DNA from: Alnus glutinosa
Lineage: Eukaryota > Streptophyta > Magnoliopsida > Fagales > Betulaceae
Direction of reading: 5' to 3'
DNA length: 64,000 bases
Assembly (NCBI RefSeq): GCF_958979055.1
Contig: NC_084894.1
Location: 1,927,001 to 1,991,000 of the forward strand
The notes under the pieces were generated by a model. That model saw nothing but the letters and a program-made list of their open reading frames with translations. It searched no databases and was not told where the DNA came from. Positions 40,004-61,730 of the stretch are shown here, one piece after another (position 1 is the stretch's first letter; each line of letters opens with the position of its first letter). The translations under genes and the position numbers were made by a program.

Positions 40004-43000
40004 TCAAATGGAGACACTATATGGAACCCCTTTTCCAGTCACCCCAGGCTGCGAAAATGGCTTCAAAAGCTCATACGGCACCATCCCGGCTCCTACTCTA
40101 TTCTTGAAATCATTGTTTGAGTTCCATTCGTCAATAATCCGTTCAAGCTCCTTCAATCTCCCATTAAACCGTTCAAAAGCCGTCTTTATGAACGGATCTT
40201 CAGCCCATGAGGGCTCCATCTTCTCCCCAAGGTACTCCTCGTCCGTTGAATGATTAGACAATATGTCCAAAACAGCCATTATTCTTGTTGCTTGAAGTTG
40301 TGAAGGGAAGCATTTCAAGAGTGCATGTTCAGGTTTTTTCATGAACTTTTTCCATTCTTCTTCAGTAGGGTCTTCTGTGGGCATGTTGGTTCTAGCAATG
40401 GTAGGCCGATTAGGAAAATAACCCCCGTAAGCATGCATATTGTCCAAAGTTCACGGCTGCATGGTGACCAGAAGTGACCCATGCAATTGTTGTGATGATG
40501 TCAATTAGGTCTTGGGGGGTTTTTAGGACCGGCCACCATGGTTCGTCCTTCTTGTCAGCATGGCCGACTGTTCGAATTTCTGTCCACCATGCTTGGAGCT
40601 CTCGATCGGACTCTACAAGGCTAGGGTTTGGGTAATAGTGGTTGACATAATCAGTGACCCATAATTTGATGGCATCCCAAAGGATCAAGCCTTCATTAGC
40701 AAAAGGGTAGTCTTTAATTGTTAGCTTTAGTCCATGAGGAGCAATTGGATCCTCAACAGCCATTCCCCTACACAATTGCAAAAAATTTGATATGGAAGTT
40801 AGTTTGGACATGTACAATGATAAGCCATAATAGTGTTAAAGTGTTAATTAAATGAATAAATTTATACATTCCTATAAGCTTAAAGTTCTACGACAAATGG
40901 TGATTTAAAATGCATGATATCATAGCCATGGACTCTCGGAGCACATATTATTTTACTCTCTGATACCATGTGAAAATCAAAGTCAGGATGATGAGGAGAC
41001 AAGAAAGAAAATAAAAGTTTGAATCTACATGACCATTAGGGATATTTGAAGATTGGCGTTAGTCGATAGCTCTGATACCCTATTAATCATCACTTATCCC
41101 AAAAACTAATTTAAAAATCGCAAATGTGTTGCAGAGTAATTAATTACAGAAAAGAGTATCAAAATCTTTTGAAGTTTAGTCAATCTCCAAAGGATTATAG
41201 GTTTTTATGAAAATCTGGCTATGAAGTTACCTGCTAACTAGGTCAGCGGGCAATGCTTGCCGGTCGAATCGCCACTGGAGATCATAGGCGACGGAGCAGA
41301 GTTCCATGGAATATTTGCCAGGTGTGAATGCAGTCTCAATGGTTCCACTTGCATTGATAAGCGCCTCTCGAGCAAGAGCATTGATCTCGATGGTGTAACG
41401 AAAATGAGGGTGCAACAGTCTGTAGATTGGATGCATCACACTAAGTTGCCTATTTGTCGCAATTACATAAGGTTCACTTACACAATGAGTTCTCAACCTG
41501 TAAAAGAGATCACACAATTTCCCATGTTAACAAAAATATTTCAAATTAAATCCCACTCAAGTATAAAAGTTTGTTGTGATAATCATTTGCTGGTTCGACC
41601 GTAGCTAAGGGCGTGACAATACGTGTTCGTGTGTCGAGTTCGAGTCATATCTAGGCATGGGTATGAAAGTTAGATCCTTCAACCCTAACCCGCTAATTTG
41701 GTGTTAGGTTTGCGGGTTGTGCCATAAAATGTCAACCCTAAACATTGCGTGTTAGGTTTAAGTCGTATAAATGCATGGGTATAAAATTATACAAGTCAGA
41801 GTACCCCTTAATCCTAACTAGCTAATTAATTGTGTAAAAAATTAAAAACCCTAACCTTAGCATATATCACATACAAGCTGGCCTATAGTGTGGCACATAC
41901 CAGTGACTAACAAGTTGGTGATAGCCAGAGTCGTGGGCAAGGACATGAGCTTTGGAAAGCCTCCAAAGCCAGATAGACGTTGAATGCCAAGAAGGTTTAA
42001 AAACTTGCTTCCACTGCAGCTTTCCATCCATAGGCGGCCGAGTGAGTTCTATAGCCAGTGGCCTCAATGTGCCATCTGTGGTTAAGAAGAATAGCGTCCG
42101 TGAACCATAAAGCGTAGTGCCTTCAAGCTGTCTTACTTTGTTGACGAATGGTAGCAAAAGGTCATGGCAATCTAGTATGAACAACTTCTTTTGTTGTATG
42201 GCCTGCATGCATGCATTGAAATTATACATATTTATATATAAGAGAAATTCGAGTGACGGCTCTTCCTGCATGAAATTTATACATATATGATAATTAATCA
42301 TTTTGCTGACCTTGTCAATACTCATTAGACCTCCAATTTCTTCCTCAATCATTTCTGTTGTGATGGCTGAATCTGGTGGACCGTAGATCTCAGGGTCAAG
42401 TTTGCTCTTTAATGGCCATTCCAGCATGAATTATATATAAGTTTTAAAGCATCTGTACATGGAGAAAAATAAAATTAAATAAAAAATTGTATTTACATGA
42501 GAATTTTTTATTTAAATCATACCGTGACCAACTGTATGCTATAAGGGTTGAGACCAGAAAGAGTCTGTCGGGCAAATTCCTCGTCCCTAAACCAAAAGAA
42601 TTTGTCCCCTACAATTCCAAAAGCCGACCAACTATATATTATCATTTAGGTACGTAGAGGGGGGGGGGGGGGAAGAAAGTTTTGTGATTTTCTCACTGTT
42701 CATCGTTTCGGGAGTCTCAAAGCGCAAAACATCTCCTCCTGTTTCAGAAATGGTTTTGACAAGCCTGGGCATGATGGCTCTGAGGAACCCTTCTTGGTTT
42801 TCTTCAGATGGCAAGTTAACTCCTTTAGTGAAAAGCGAGTCTATGGTTGTGAAGTAGGGGAATCCAAGATCTCTGTCCTTCATCACTGTTCCTAGGGATG
42901 GCACCAATACTCGCAGCACTAAATATACTGTCTTTGCTGAAAATGTTAGCTGCTTTATCTCCGAGAAGCATTCATCGCGAGGAACATAAAACTGGCTATT

Positions 43001-43020
43001 TCTTTTCTCCGATAGTGGAT
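40004..43020 (-). pseudogene. 13-lipoxygenase relic LOX2 (C-terminal exons, frameshifted)
   Basis: This is the duplicate of LOX1. Exons on - are 43020-42697, 42608-42523, 42421-42311, 42202-41901, 41497-41231 and 40767-40004. It has the same missing N-terminal exons, the same four extra bases after NFGQYA (near 40429-40436) and the same TG in place of AG before exon 42421. In the last exon I see three amino-acid changes from LOX1 (T to I in [10 protein letters not shown] to T in NHSPDEEY, R to W in IIDERN). These are all replacements, as expected once selection has gone. Residue N in TTNGTL of LOX1 is D here. The reading frame from 42427 runs through the short intron into the next exon, but this does not restore a gene. 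Confidence 0.88.
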
Positions 43021-43363
43021 CTGCGTCGATGGTCAAAATGAATCAATCGATTAAACTTATATTATGCATATATATTTGGGATCTTTTTGCCTTTTATAAA
43101 AAGGAAAATGCTCATTTACAAACTAATTTCGCAATTATTATAAGTGAATGCATAATGCAGAATGGTTTGTTTTGCAGGATGCAGATTGCAGTTTGGCTTA
43201 TTTTGCAGAATGCATAATGGATTGTAGGGTTTAGAGTTTTGTGATTCTGCAGAACGTAGGTTTCTTTTTTGTTGGGCTCGGTTTGTGTTTTGCCTTGAAG
43301 GCTTGTTGGTTTGGGCTTGTATTTGCCCTGTTTTGGTTATTGTTGTCTGTTGGTAGGGCTTAG

Positions 43364-43571
43364 TGTAACGACACAAGAAAAGGCGCTAGTCACATCTGCG
43401 CTATCACCCCAAAATGATTAGTCAATTTGAAATTTTTCTAGAATTCCTTATAAAGCCCAGTTTCACCTAGTAACTAGGCAATATGAGACTTAGCACCTAT
43501 GAATATCTTTATAAACCACTTACTCTATATGTGTTATTCATCTCTTTTCAATATGGGACCGAGGTGTTACA
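43364..43571. mobile_element. Solo LTR, module 2 copy
   Basis: The duplicate of 19428-19635: TG...CA ends, 208 bp, with CTTAG on both sides. No internal retroelement sequence remains. Confidence 0.75.
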
Positions 43572-44035
43572 CTTAGTGAGTTATTTGTTCTCCTTTGCCC
43601 TGTGTGTAGTTTGCATCATTTTGGTGGGATATTGTTTTTGGTGTTTGGTTCTATAAAGTTTTCTTTCATAAAATAATAATAATTAAGAGAAATTGATAAG
43701 TTATATTTTTTGTTTAATTATTTCTCTAATTATGAATCGCCACATCAGTTAATAAATAACTTTGTAATACAAGTTGTAATACCCTTAACAATACTAAAAT
43801 TTATGTGCTTTAGACATTCAAGTCGACAAGTGTAGGATTTAGATCATTCTCTAAAACTAGTTACCAAGATATTCTACTTTCTTTTTTCTTTTCTTTTTTG
43901 TATATATTGTAAATTTTACTCCTCCTTTTGTATATCTCTTCCAACTTTCCATAAATGGCCACTCTCTAGCGCCCGCCACACAAAGGAAAAAGCTTGAGGA
44001 GGCCTTCTTCCCTCCTCCTCGCCTTTCTTTACCCT

Positions 44036-45085
44036 TTTCCTCACACTCTTGATATGCCTTCAAATTTCCTTTAGCTAGATTTTTTTTAGCCCAATCTATT
44101 TCTTATGAGGCTTTATCCATTGTCATTGGCGATTTTTATCCCTTATCCTCTCAAAAAACACAGTCTTAGCTCCTTCACGGCTGCTATTTCGCTTCCTTAG
44201 AGCCGCTATAACGCCTCATTCGTCTAGATCTAACTTGGGTCTCAGTTTTGACATTTTTTTTTTTAAGCCCGATCTATCATCCTCGATCAGTCCCACTAAC
44301 AACGCACCCCTCCCGCTTCTCCATTGACCTCCCTGCAACCCGTAGCTGCCTCACGCACATCATCATGGCTTTGATGCGCCTCCTCGTGGTTTTCATGCAC
44401 AGGTGCGTGGATCACACGTGCCACCACCTCTGCATCTAGTATTGCTTATTTTTTTGCCTAAATTTTTATTTATGTTCTTTTTTCTATATTTTTGTTGATT
44501 TTGTTGTGCTTTTTTTGTAGTTGCCTTTTATTTTAGTTTTTTCTTTTCTTTTCTTTTCTGTGTTGTTCGTGGGTTTGAATCTCACAAGCCTTTTACGGTC
44601 TCATGATCAATAATATCTGTTGGAGATTCTTTGCTCATGGAGTTTGTTCTCCTTGATGACAGATCATGTTCTATGTTGCCTCCCCCCTTAACCTTCTCCT
44701 AGTGGTTGTTGTCCTTACCTAGCAATAGTATGGGTAGGGTTGAAAGGTATTTTGAAGGTTATGCCTCTATTCGTGACTCTTTTTTGGGGTTCGGGTAGAG
44801 TTGAAGGGTCTCGTGATGATCATAGCCCTTATGTGTCCTCTGTTTTGGTGATTTAGCTGCTTTATGCGGCCCCTTTATTGTCTTTTGCCAAAGATATATT
44901 TATGGTTCATCGGGATCATTATTGGACCCATTGCCTATTTTCTTTTTATTGTTTTGTCACTGTTTATTCTGTTTGGGTCTGTTGTTGGGGAGCCCGCCAT
45001 TTTTTGCTTTTTATTTGGTTGTGACCCATCTTTTTTGGTAATGGAATATACTTACCCAAAAAAAAAGAAAAAAAAAAAAAGAGAG
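44036..45085 (+). mobile_element. Poly(A)-tailed non-LTR retroposon fragment, module 2
   Basis: The duplicate of 20100-21147, ending in the A-rich tail at about 45057-45080. No coding capacity is recognised. Confidence 0.4.
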
Positions 45086-48000
45086 AGAATAGAATATATA
45101 TAACTATATATAAACCAGACAAACTACGCCGTGTCCTTAACTACACAATTGCTTATCAAAAACTGGATATGTCATTGTGAGTCTGTGACGCTATCAAACA
45201 GAAAGAAACACAAATTCAAAATATCTCTATATATGAAATATTGAGGAATCGCCATAATTTTGGTAAGTAAATTATTGAGGAATCAGAAAATTAAAAGAAT
45301 ATACAATAGAAACAAACAAGATATTTATGCATTCATGTTTGACATTAAAAAAAATTAAAAAATAAATATTCAACAAATGAGTGTGGTTAATTAAGAGTTA
45401 GTGTAAATTTTACTAGTACTTTACAAATTGCTATATCAGTTCATGCTACACTAAAATTAATGTATACTCTTATATGGTTATAATACGCATCGTACTTATC
45501 TTGTTTACAAATTGAAATAACAATTTACGTGATACTTATTATGTCAACTACTCATTTGGACAATTATATTACAGTTTAAGAGATATTTACTTTTAGAAAA
45601 TGTAAACTGTGGAGCGAGCTTGTAAAAGATTTTCATTAAAGTTATAATACCCCCGACATTATTGCCAAATTGAACTGAAACAGTGAGAAAAGGTATGGTC
45701 CTAAAGCCCAAAACAACAAACTTGTTCCAATGGCCGAAATTAGGGGTCGTAGCAGGAGACCAAAACAAAGTGAAAGTATCTTTTGAAAAACAAAAGTTTT
45801 CTCTTGATTAAGTTATAATATATTGTCTGTATTTTAGTGGTTAGGCATGCATGTCTATTAATCTTCATTAAATAATAGCTCAAAGTAGGTAGCGCGTAGC
45901 ACTACAAGAAAAATGGTCTTTAGCAACGACACTGAGTCATCACTACAGCCCTAAAAGTGGTCGCTATTGACTATTAGCGACGACTTTGATCGTCGCAAAA
46001 GTGGTCGCTGAAAAGTCGTCGTTAAAGACTAAATGGCGACGACTTTCTATGTCGTCGCTGATAATGACTATTAGCGACGACAATTGTCATCGCTAATATC
46101 ACCAAAAATGGTTGCTAAAAATGCTTCACAAAAGGCAATGTCGTCGCTAATGATGTATACATCAGCAACGGCATTATGTCGTCGCAAATAGTGCACACAA
46201 CAGCGACAACAAAAGTTGTCATTAATAATATTTTGTATATTAATTAGCGACTACGTAAGTCGTCACTAAAGATAAATAATTTCTTTTAGTAAAAAAAAAA
46301 ATGTGCCAATTGCATTTTTTTTTTTTTTTGCCAATTAATATTTTAATGTTTGGTATGAATTATCTGAATTGCATTTATTAATATGCATAAAAGATAACAA
46401 ACCAAAAATAGAATTTTGGTTTGCTTGGGCTCACATCTTTAAGCAATGCATCTATCTATATTTGTTAAAAAAAAAATAATAAGAAAGAACAAAAAGAAAT
46501 TACTAAAATGCAGTCCCAACTGCCAAATTGTTTAAGCATAACAATCATTCTCAAAATGAAATCTGATAAAACATTAGGTATTGAAAAACTAAGTCTCTAA
46601 AACAATAGGTGGATCCAAAAATCTGATAAAACATTAGGTGTATCCAAAATTTAACTAATGTAACCAGAATTTAACATAAGCATAAGAGTTCTGGCGGAGG
46701 TAGATTCCCTGCCAAAAGAACAAATAAATTATCACTATTAGCAAACCGAAGTCCAAATAGAATTATAACACTTCACTTTAAATAAAAATAAAACTATATT
46801 TTAGTAAGCAAACATTAGGATCCTCCTTCAAAAATATATTGGAACACTAAAGCATGTTCAGCGCACAAAATCCAACAGCTGAATACTGCATAATTAAACT
46901 ACTTAAAGCTCTTATGGTCTTAATGTATTGGCTGGGCATAAAAAAAAAATGCCAATGAATCTGTAGTAGAAAGGACAGTCTTTAAAAAAAACAAACAAAA
47001 AAAAACCTTGTTTATGGATATTAAGGAAATATAAAGTACTTGTGCCAATGGAATAGAAGGTTTCAAAATACAAATACTACAGCATGCATAGCCATTTTCT
47101 AAACTTATGAAACCAACATAAATTAAAAGTGTAAAAGGATATGTACCTAAGTCAAATAATAAATAGATACAAAATTGTACCAAGAAACAGTACAATTTTT
47201 TTTATTTTTTTTATAGGTAAAATTACTAGAGCATATGCTAAAATCAACTAGGCCCATAATCTCTCAAAGTAAATAAAGCAAGGACATGGATACGAAACTA
47301 TTTTATGAAGAACATAACTGACCATAAAGTAGATTTCAAGAAATAACGCATCTGAAGTGAAAATACAAGTAGCTCTATTTTAAATACCTTTTTTATATCT
47401 TCTCATTCGAATAAAACATCCAAATATACAAGTTATGCAACTTCATGCAACTTCATTCCATTGCTGAAAGAAGCACACAATTTTATGTGGTCCATTGCTA
47501 TTAAAGTCTAAGCATGTAATTAAAACTCTGCTTCATTGTAGGCATGCCGCATTTCTACAACCATGTGATTGGGTTGATCTCATTGAAATGACTATTTTGT
47601 CAATAAGGCATATGGTATTTGGTGTCATTGACATGGTTATATATATAGGCATTTCTACAAACATATATATGGTACTAGGTGGTATTTGGTGTTATCACAT
47701 GACTATTTTGTGATTCGGGCATTTGTACATGTACACAGCTTGTATTCAGTTTTGACAATGATAACTTGTAGACATTACACAATATTTAACATAAAAAACA
47801 ACAAACAATATTAGCCGGGAATAACATCAATTAACATAAACAATATTACACTAAATATATAGAGAAATACAAAACCCAACAAACTTATATAGAAATACAA
47901 ATAACCCTTGCAATCAACCTATTTGAAGAAAAAATTTGTCTTAGAATAATCCTCCTCCATTTTCTAGCCAAAAAATTGGATGGTTACCCTTGTAGCTCTT

Positions 48001-48370
48001 TTGCTGCTGAGAAATGCAGGACAAAAAAAACAAACGAATTAAAAATTGATCTTTTAAACGATAATTTTTTTCCAAGTATTTCCCATAAAAAAAAAAAAAA
48101 ATAAATATTGAATCTGATGCAGCTATTAGGCAATTAATGGGGACTCTCGAAAACACAGAATACACAGACAAATCATCCAAATGTCCCCAAAAATCAATAA
48201 AACAGGAACCCAGAAGAACACCCAATTCGCCCTAGATATCAAAAGTTTCAAAATTTCATATACTCAACCCCTAAAAACGTCAAATTCAGCAGAAAATTAC
48301 GTAGAGGGTCAATCAAAATCCTCAGATTAAGTATAAAACTCAAAAATAAAATAAAATGCATACTTTAAAC

Positions 48371-49295
48371 TAGGGTTGGCAATTTTTGACACGACCCGCG
48401 AACCCGACACGAACACGACACGAAAATATAGGGTTTGAGTTTGGGATAATCGGGTTCGGGTCATAATCGGGTCAACTCGATTATAACACGGTTAGATGAA
48501 AAAAAAAAAAACTTCAGGAAGTGAGGAAACGGTGGAACCTAGTCGGGTCACTGGGTCAGCGGGTCTTTTGTGGTTATATTTCTTTGTGTATAACCAGAAA
48601 CTTCGATGGTCTGGAAAGTGGAAATATAACCAGAAACAGAAAGGCAGAAACTTCACGCAGTCAAGACCGTCGAAGTTCAGCTCTTGAAGTCGAAGTCGAG
48701 CTCCACCACACAACCCTCCAAAACAGCATCGCCCTCAATGGCTTGTTCACCGTTCACGCCATCTGAGGTTCAGCGACTTGGGAGCCCTAGATTTGGCGCT
48801 TGACTGCTTGTTGGCTGTGAACACGGTTTCCCGTACGATCTGGGTTTGGAAACTGCAGGGATCGCCGGATTGGGTTGCTTCTCTCGCCGGATTGTGTAGT
48901 TTGTGTTGTTTACCTGTTTGGTTTTCTCCTGTGACAGTGTGACTGCACTGCGAATTGAGGATTTGGGGTTCTGCCGTGGGTACGAATTGGGGTTCAGAGT
49001 CTTCAGACAGAGACGAAGACGATCCTTCATCCTTCTTCTTCTTCGGACGATTGTCACGATTCGGGAGTCTCGGACGAAGCTTCTTAGCTCTTGAGTCTTG
49101 CCTTCTTTGGTGCTTCTTCTTCGCAACGAGTTACCCGGGTCGTGTTCGGGTAACTCGGTTGATATATGGGTCGTGTTTGGGTTTCAGAAATCAACCCAAT
49201 TAATAATCGGGTCGGGTTCGTGTCTGACCCGATTGTGTAATCGGGTCGGCCTGGTTGACACGAACCCGACCCGTAAACCCGAATTGCCAACCCTA
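48371..49295. mobile_element. Nested non-autonomous hAT element, copy 2
   Basis: TAGGGTTGGCAA and TTGCCAACCCTA ends with CTTTAAAC at 48363-48370 and 49296-49303; the duplicate of 24434-25357. Confidence 0.88.
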
Positions 49296-49395
49296 CTTTA
49301 AACGATAAGGATGGGAACAATTTACCTTGGGGGCAATGAAAAAGCGAAAATAGAGGTGTAGTACCCAAATCGAATGAAGAAAAGAAGCACCAGAT

Positions 49396-49397
<2 letters not shown>

Positions 49398-49431
<34 letters not shown>
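49398..49431. repeat. (GA)n microsatellite in CACTA, copy 2
   Basis: About 34 bp, against about 62 bp in copy 1. Confidence 0.95.
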
Positions 49432-49434
<3 letters not shown>

Positions 49435-50189
49435 GAGGACGGGAGATAGGTTTTGAAGAAAAAAATTTCCTTCTCCGCCTTAGCGCCAGTTTTTGCCGGA
49501 TAGAATTTTTCAATTTTCACCTTAGCGCCAGTTTTTGCCGCAATATTATTATTAAAATGGCACTGTTTTGGCTTCTTTTTCTTTCTTTCTTTCTTTCTTT
49601 CTTTCTTTTTTATTTTTTTATTTTTTATTTTTTTTATAACAATATTTCTTTATTAATATTAAAAAACATTCAATAAGACTAAAATATTCTTAGAAATTCG
49701 AAGAAAAAAAATTGTTTAACAAAATTTAAAAAATTAAAATGACCCCCTTGGTTTTTGATTTTTTTTCTTACTTGTTTATTTTTATATTTTATTTTATTTT
49801 GATATAATTTTAAGAATTTTATTAATTTTATGAAGCATATTTTTGTCATTGAGGGGTTAACATTGACATTTTTTTTTTTTTTTTTTGTAGTTTAATTAGA
49901 GGGAAAATTGACAAGACGTTTGATCAAACCTTTAATCATATTAAGTTTGATTGATCATTTGATCGTAACACAGTCAATCGGACTACTGCACAAAAATAAA
50001 ATAATTCAAAATTCATATAGTTTGATCGGATGTTGAATCGAACCTTCACTGTGTAAGTTTGATTGATCAAACTCTATTACAATCGATCAGACTAATGCAC
50101 TAGGATCGATTAGATGTTTGATCCATAGGAGTAATGCACTAGGACGTTAGCAAATGATGAATATTTTTGTGAAAGTTCTTCTTTTTTCT

Positions 50190-50222
<33 letters not shown>

Positions 50223-50776
50223 AATGTAAGTTAAATACATGAGTGTCGTTGCTAATTTGAGTCAAATATATTATTTATGATTGATTTTAGCGACGACTTG
50301 AATAGCTAATGGTCAAGTATTAGCGACGACTATTGTGGTCGCTAATAATGTCGATTATTAGCGACAACATAGTTGTCGCTAATATTTGGCTATTAGCGAC
50401 AACATGCATAGTCGTCGCTAATAAAAAAGTATTAGCGACGACTATTGTGGTCGCTAATAACGTCTGTTATTAGCGACAACATAGTCATCACTAATAAGTT
50501 AAATATTGTCACTAATACTTCACGTGGAAAAAAAATTACTGTCATAATATTAACGATGACATATTAGCAACGACAAAATTGTCGTCGCTATTGTTGAAAC
50601 TTTTTATGACATTAGCGACGACCCCAAAATGTCGTCGCTGATAAGTCACTATTAGCGACGACTTTTGGGTCGTCGCTAAAAAATTGGTCGCTGAAGACCA
50701 TTTTTCATTTTTCTTGTAGTGTAGAATTAATCTTTTATATCTTCCGAAATAAGATTTATATATATGAAATATGCAG

Positions 50777-53129
<2,353 letters not shown>

Positions 53130-53144
53130 ACATGAAAATGATCA

Positions 53145-53147
<3 letters not shown>

Positions 53148-53234
<87 letters not shown>
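53148..53234. repeat. (TA)n in A3 3' untranslated region, expanded
   Basis: About 88 bp of TA, against about 40 bp in A2 and about 20 bp in A1. Confidence 0.95.
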
Positions 53235-53237
<3 letters not shown>

Positions 53238-53804
53238 CAGACATTGTCAAATCAATAAACGGATCAAGATCGTTTCTAATTCTTCATGAGTATGCTCTTT
53301 AAATAATGTCATTATTGTTAATTTTGTGTAAGTCTCAAATGCTTGTTACATAAACTGAAGGCCATTTCATCCCCAACGTAACCGTCATCTTTTAGTACTT
53401 GTCATGAAAATTGATTAAAAATATTTAACAATATAACTAACGAAATAAATAATTTATCTAAAATAAATAAATTATTTTCACACTTAACTTAAATTTCATA
53501 AAAGTAAATAGAATCATTGTTGTTCTCCATAATCTTGATAACTACAATTATATATTTCATATAATTAAAATATTAAGCAATTAATTTTAAAAAATAATCT
53601 AAATATAGAAGTTTACGTAGACATTTTTATTATTTAATAAAAAAATAAATAAAAAGAAAAATTATCAAAAGAGGACCGACTTTTTGCTCTGTTATGTACA
53701 AGACTTTATAATTGTTGAGCTAGCTAGGCAGATAAGACTTTAAAAATCGAATGGAGTGCATAGTTTCCATATTTGATAAGATTTTTCCTCAGGAATAAGA
53801 TTTT

Positions 53805-54024
53805 TTTAATTTTTTTAGTTTTTCAATTTTATTTTTAGTTTTATTTATTTATTATTTAATTAAAAAATGAAACGTGACAAGGTATTATGAACATATTTCG
53901 TCAAAATTGGGTATTTTTCAAACATTTGATAGTTTAGGGGTCAGAGTCCAAGTGTTGGCAGTTCACATGGCTACTTGCAAAACGGCTAATAGTTTGAGAG
54001 GTTAAATTGTAATTTTTTTTTTTT
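53805..54024. mobile_element. Pack-MULE right-end remnant, module 3
   Basis: A single copy of the remnant seen twice in module 2 (29835-30062 and 30897-31138). It continues directly into the MITE-like repeat and the TA tract at about 54147-54186. Confidence 0.75.
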
Positions 54025-54142
54025 ATATATTTTATAGTCAAAATTTAAAGTTAATGCTTTTAATAATGTACATAATTTTTATATTATTTAAATTTTTTAA
54101 AAACATACTAATATTAACTCCATACATATTATATATATATAA

Positions 54143-54188
<46 letters not shown>

Positions 54189-54426
54189 CTTTTGTATATA
54201 GTTGTACAAGTTTTTAGAATAATAATCAATATTCGCATGCATTAGATTTTTTGGGTCTGGGCTTTCTAATTAAGCTCAATAGAGAAAGACTAAAGAATGA
54301 TGCATCCCAATTTTCAAATTTAAATATATAAAATCAAAATGTATAACCTCATTCGGGAGGAGAGAAAAATTCATGCATGTCTAATGTGTAAATATCAAAT
54401 ATTTGATTGTACTCTTGACAATCTAA

Positions 54427-54452
54427 GGGCGTGTTTGGGACAGGTAACCCAT

Positions 54453-54503
<51 letters not shown>

Positions 54504-54706
54504 TTTTTTTAAAAAAATTTTTTGTGTAGATTTTTTAAATGCAAATTCTATTAAAGTATTAATATCTAACTTTTTTCAATTTTGTCACAGATTCTTTAAA
54601 CCATCAAAATATAATTTCAAAAAGCAAATTTTTTTGGTATTCGCAATTTTAAATTTATAAAGAATAATGGAATACAATACAAAAAATTGCACAACCAAAC
54701 AATCCC
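54427..54706. mobile_element. Tourist-like (PIF/Harbinger) MITE upstream of B3
   Basis: The duplicate of 31625-31902, with TAA on both sides. Its T run is longer here. Confidence 0.7.
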
Positions 54707-54709
54707 TAA

Positions 54710-55682
54710 AAATCTAAATAAACGTATGCTTGGGTTTTTTTTTTGGATAAGTTCTTCCCAGCCCGCTTGGGTTAAAGACCAATTAGTGAAAGGTCTTGTT
54801 AAATAATTACCTATTCATCAAATAAAAATTAAGAATTTACTAAAATGATTTACAAGAATGGGTTCTTGAATCTAATGATCAATATTGCCAATCGTATGAT
54901 CAAGTCCATGTCCAACAATGATAAATTAATTTGAATCACTAATTTGATCTTATCCTGTTTTAGTAATCAGGTAACTAAATATAATTTCTCAAAGAGGACA
55001 TTGTAAAAAATTTGGCTTCCTTGATCTCCACTATATAAAAGTTTTCTCCCGAATTGTGGTCCAAGTTAATTAGACTGTCGTGCGACTCGTGCCAAAGGAG
55101 GAGGGAAAACCCTGTGTTACTTCCCTATGAAGAAGCCATATATTAAGGAGAATAAGATAAACTAAGTAGAAATTTGTGAAGAGAGAAATAAAACGGAATT
55201 AAAAAAAAAAAAATAAAAATAAAAAATTGTACGTTCGCAGAATTGCTCTGGTACAATGAAAGAATAATAGAAAAGGATTTTATTCACTTATCTGTATATA
55301 TACAAAAGCAGCTATAGTACTGTTACAACTTATATATAATTACTCAAATCATGGAAATATGTTTAGTAAGTGATTGAGGTTGTGGAATATTTGTGTGTTG
55401 CGTAGTAAAAAGTGATTGATGTGATATAAAATTTGTGAATGTTTTATAGAAAAGTGAAAAAGTTTTGTTTTGTTGTGAATTTTTTTATTTGAATAATAAT
55501 AAAAAATGATTGATGTGATATAAAAAATATAAAAAAGTTAAAATATTTTTTATTTGATATTTTTGAAAGAAGTGAAAAAAAATATAAGAGGGGAATGACA
55601 ATGGGTTGCCAAACTAGCCCTTTCATTTGATGACAAACGAATATATTAATAGATAGTCCTTTTATGCATTGATGTGAGGTGG
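54710..55682. other. B3 distal upstream region
   Basis: AT-rich non-coding DNA matching 31906-32880. No gene is visible. Confidence 0.5.
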
Positions 55683-55691
55683 AACGTGTTC

Positions 55692-55745
55692 CACGTGAAG
55701 AAAAAGCAATATCTATTATAATTCTTATATTCGGCGTGTATATAA
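55692..55745 (+). promoter_or_regulatory. B3 core promoter: G-box and TATA box
   Basis: CACGTG at 55692-55697 and TATATAA at 55739-55745, identical in placement to B2, about 90 bp from the TATA to the ATG. Confidence 0.65.
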
Positions 55746-55829
55746 GATGGGTTCACAAGTATAATTCTTATACCAAATATAAGAAGCTCAACAGTGCCTT
55801 TTACGTACCCACAGTAACCCAAATTAGTG

Positions 55830-60853
<5,024 letters not shown>

Positions 60854-61730
60854 ACATGGAAATGATAGACCTATCTATTATCAGACCTTGTCCGATCAAT
60901 AAACTGATCAAGAAAGTTTCTTCTTGATCTTTTCAAAATGTCATTATTGTTAATTTGTATAAGACTAAAATGCTTGTTAAATAAATTGGAGGCCATTTCA
61001 TGTCCAATCGTAATACGTCATCTTTTACTTGTCCTGAGAATTCTACTAATGGCAGTACGAATCTGGCTAGTTATGATTTAAAGAATATAACTTACACGAA
61101 ATAAATAAATAATCTAGCAAAATTTAGTTATCGTTTGAAACATATATATAAATGTAATTTACAATTTATTTTGTCATACTTGGCATAAATTTCTTATAAT
61201 TAAATGGAATTATTGCTTTCTCCGTAATTTCAGGTAACTTCAATTATATTTTATATAATTAAAATATGTAACCAAAATAGTGTATATTGATAAATAATTA
61301 ATTTAAAAGAGCAATCTAAATATAAAAGTTTATATATAAAGATCAGTATAAAAAAATTCATTACATACTAAAAATTTTCAAGAAATAGAAATTGTCAACA
61401 AGAGGGCTGACTTTTTGTTTTGTTCTAGCCTTCTAGGCGGTCTTTCACAATTTCACTTTCACAAAAAAAAGAAAAAAAAGAAAAAAAGAAAGGCTAGGCA
61501 CTTAATATCAATTATTGTCGTTGATGAGCTTGAAGAAGAGAAATTTGGCTGGCTATACAGAGAATGGAAATTCCTTGTTGATCGATGAAACCCCGACCGA
61601 CGGGTTGCTCCTCATCAGGAAGTGGAATGGTCAACAAACAACCAACTGATTGTCGGTCAGTTGGAAGATTCATGAACTGACGGCCCCTCGGCTGTCGATT
61701 ACCTGCGCAATAGGTTTGTTCTAGGCAGAT
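60854..61730. other. B3 3' flank
   Basis: This resembles the B1 and B2 flanks, with an AATAAA signal near 60898 and about 55 extra bases near 61560-61615. No gene is recognisable. Confidence 0.5.

Larger units (their letters stand above)
45900..50721. mobile_element. Non-autonomous CACTA (En/Spm) element, copy 2
   Basis: The 4,822-bp duplicate of 21964-26802 has the same ends and TAG flanks (45897-45899 and 50722-50724). It did not transpose here; it came with the segmental duplication, as the matching flanks on both sides show. The length difference is mainly in simple repeats such as the (GA)n tract. Confidence 0.93.

Noticed and set aside
42632-42680. G-tract (about 12 G) as a regulatory quadruplex
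   Set aside because: It is a single homopolymer run of differing length in the two copies, within LOX intron DNA, with no supporting context.
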